DNA of 64,000 nucleotides from Alloacidobacterium sp963823845 (GTDB taxonomy: Bacteria; Acidobacteriota; Terriglobia; Terriglobales; Acidobacteriaceae): positions 1 to 64,000 of the forward strand of contig CAWGND010000021.1 in the NCBI GenBank assembly GCA_963823845.1, written 5' to 3'. Under the pieces are notes generated by a model. It did no database searches. It had not been told where the DNA came from and worked only from the letters and a program-made list of their open reading frames with translations. Position numbers and translations under genes: made by a program. Positions 63,225 to 64,000 of this stretch are shown one piece after another; within the stretch, counting starts at the first letter, position 1; every line of letters starts with the position of its first letter.

Positions 63225-64000
63225 CTATTTCACCAAATGAAGGGTGCGGCTCCAGCGGGTTTCGTCGAAGAAGTGGAGGATGATGTGGCCGATGAAGGCG
63301 AGGCGGTCGCCTATGGACGTCTTGTCGATCTGGTTATCGGGCGTAATGAATGACCAATAGACGAAGAGTGGGCGGCCTACGATGTTTTCCCTGGGGACGA
63401 AGCCCCAGTAGCGGCTGTCAAGGCTGACAGGACGGTTGTCTCCCATGGCGAAATAGCGTCCTGGCGGCACTACGAGGTTGTCTCCCTGAATATGATTCGG
63501 CAGGTCGATGGTCCATTCTGCCGTAACGTCACCGGCTTGCGAGGGGGGAACAGACGGAAAGTCGTCGCGGTAGGGGAAGTAGCCTTCTTCTCCGGGTTTC
63601 GCGGCCTGGGGTTCGTCCTGTGCTACTCCGTTCAGATAGACGATGCCGTTGCGCAGGTGAATGCGGTCGCCGGGGATGCCGACGACGCGCTTGACCAGGA
63701 AAATATGGTCGCCGTTTGGCTCGGCTACAGGCTTGAAGAAGACGATGATGTCGCCGCGCTTGACGTTGCGATAGTGCTCCCAGAATGCCCATTTGGCGGG
63801 GGGCGCGAGGGTCATGCGGTCAACGAGGACGTGGTCGCCGATGAGCAACGTCTTTTCCATTGAGGCTGACGGGATTTCGAAATTCTGGAAGATGAAGGTG
63901 AGCGCGAAGAGTCCTAGGACGAGCACGCTGCAGATGGAAGCGATGAACTCAAGGGGAGTTTCTTCATGGTGGGTGCTTTTTTTCTCTGACTGCGTTTTTT
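63225..64000 (-). CDS. lepB: Signal peptidase I, N-terminus beyond the right edge
   Basis: At least 258 residues visible. The membrane helix (VLVLGLFALTFIFQNFEI) is followed by the nucleophile box PSASMEKTLL (catalytic Ser), DHVLVDRM, the Lys box RGDIIVFFKP and IFLVKRVVGIPGD, and MGDNRPVSLDSRYWG near the C-terminus. It cuts signal peptides from exported proteins at the outer face of the inner membrane. The frame is open through the N-terminal HHEETPLEFIAS stretch to the window end, so the true start is not in view; a GTG at 63926 falls inside the helix. Confidence 0.93.
   Translation of the reverse strand, partial: KTQSEKKSTHHEETPLEFIASICSVLVLGLFALTFIFQNFEIPSASMEKTLLIGDHVLVDRMTLAPPAKWAFWEHYRNVKRGDIIVFFKPVAEPNGDHIFLVKRVVGIPGDRIHLRNGIVYLNGVAQDEPQAAKPGEEGYFPYRDDFPSVPPSQAGDVTAEWTIDLPNHIQGDNLVVPPGRYFAMGDNRPVSLDSRYWGFVPRENIVGRPLFVYWSFITPDNQIDKTSIGDRLAFIGHIILHFFDETRWSRTLHLVK

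Noticed and set aside
1..64000. CRISPR array or cas genes
   Set aside because: No run of equal-length repeats with unique spacers is seen; the short repeats found are promoter-type or dispersed.

Overview
The window reads as a piece of chromosome from an acidobacterium, most likely class Terriglobia (Acidobacteriaceae-like). This is an inference from gene content: an Oar-like TonB-dependent receptor with an N-terminal carboxypeptidase-regulatory fold, many secreted proteins of unknown function, PadR and ECF regulators, and dispersed CTTCG...CTCAGGATGACA intergenic repeats. No 16S rRNA is present, so the assignment is not proven.

The window falls into two halves. The left part (1 to about 27.74 kb) is accessory DNA. 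It holds a wrecked class III aminotransferase and a frameshifted FAD oxidoreductase, then YceI, PAP2 and other exported proteins, an ECF sigma / anti-sigma / ABC exporter operon, and a run of broken genes (PadR, DHFR-like, XRE antitoxin). A small CTAG-flanked MITE and an ArdC antirestriction gene also lie here. Two direct copies of a 269-bp repeat (15.61 and 27.44 kb) follow. Both end in the anticodon arm of tRNA-Arg(TCT), and the second runs on into the 3' half of that tRNA. I read these as attachment-site ends of integrative elements stacked at one tRNA gene. Between them lies an 11.6-kb cargo: a secreted amidohydrolase, a cupin, a D-aminoacylase-like enzyme, two exported proteins (one a serine-hydrolase-like protein), and a divergent LodA/LodB pair. 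LodA-type enzymes are quinone-cofactor amino acid oxidases that release H2O2 and ammonia; LodB is the flavoprotein that matures the cofactor.

The right part (27.74 to 64 kb) is mostly core chromosome: trpG/pabA, efp, a GT-C glycosyltransferase, hrcA-grpE-dnaJ, rsmE, a CPBP protease, thiolase, sdaA, comM/yifB (one in-frame amber codon), ferredoxin-NADP reductase and a CysJ-type reductase, a TonB-dependent receptor, glmS, purS, ppa, an AsmA-like protein and lepB (cut by the right edge). An IS5-family element sits exactly at the dnaJ stop codon, and an IS630-family element is nested in its terminal inverted repeat. A 22-residue Lys/Ala-rich peptide gene, with its own ribosome binding site and terminator, lies between rsmE and the CPBP gene.

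The strongest candidates for new biology are: the LodA/LodB island with a palindrome in its divergent promoter; the paired 16-bp TCTTAA-N4-TTAAGA palindromes upstream of exported-protein genes; the GCGCC direct-repeat array by the HTH/antitoxin remnants; the tiny histone-tail-like peptide; and the triple 21-bp repeat upstream of the AsmA-like gene.
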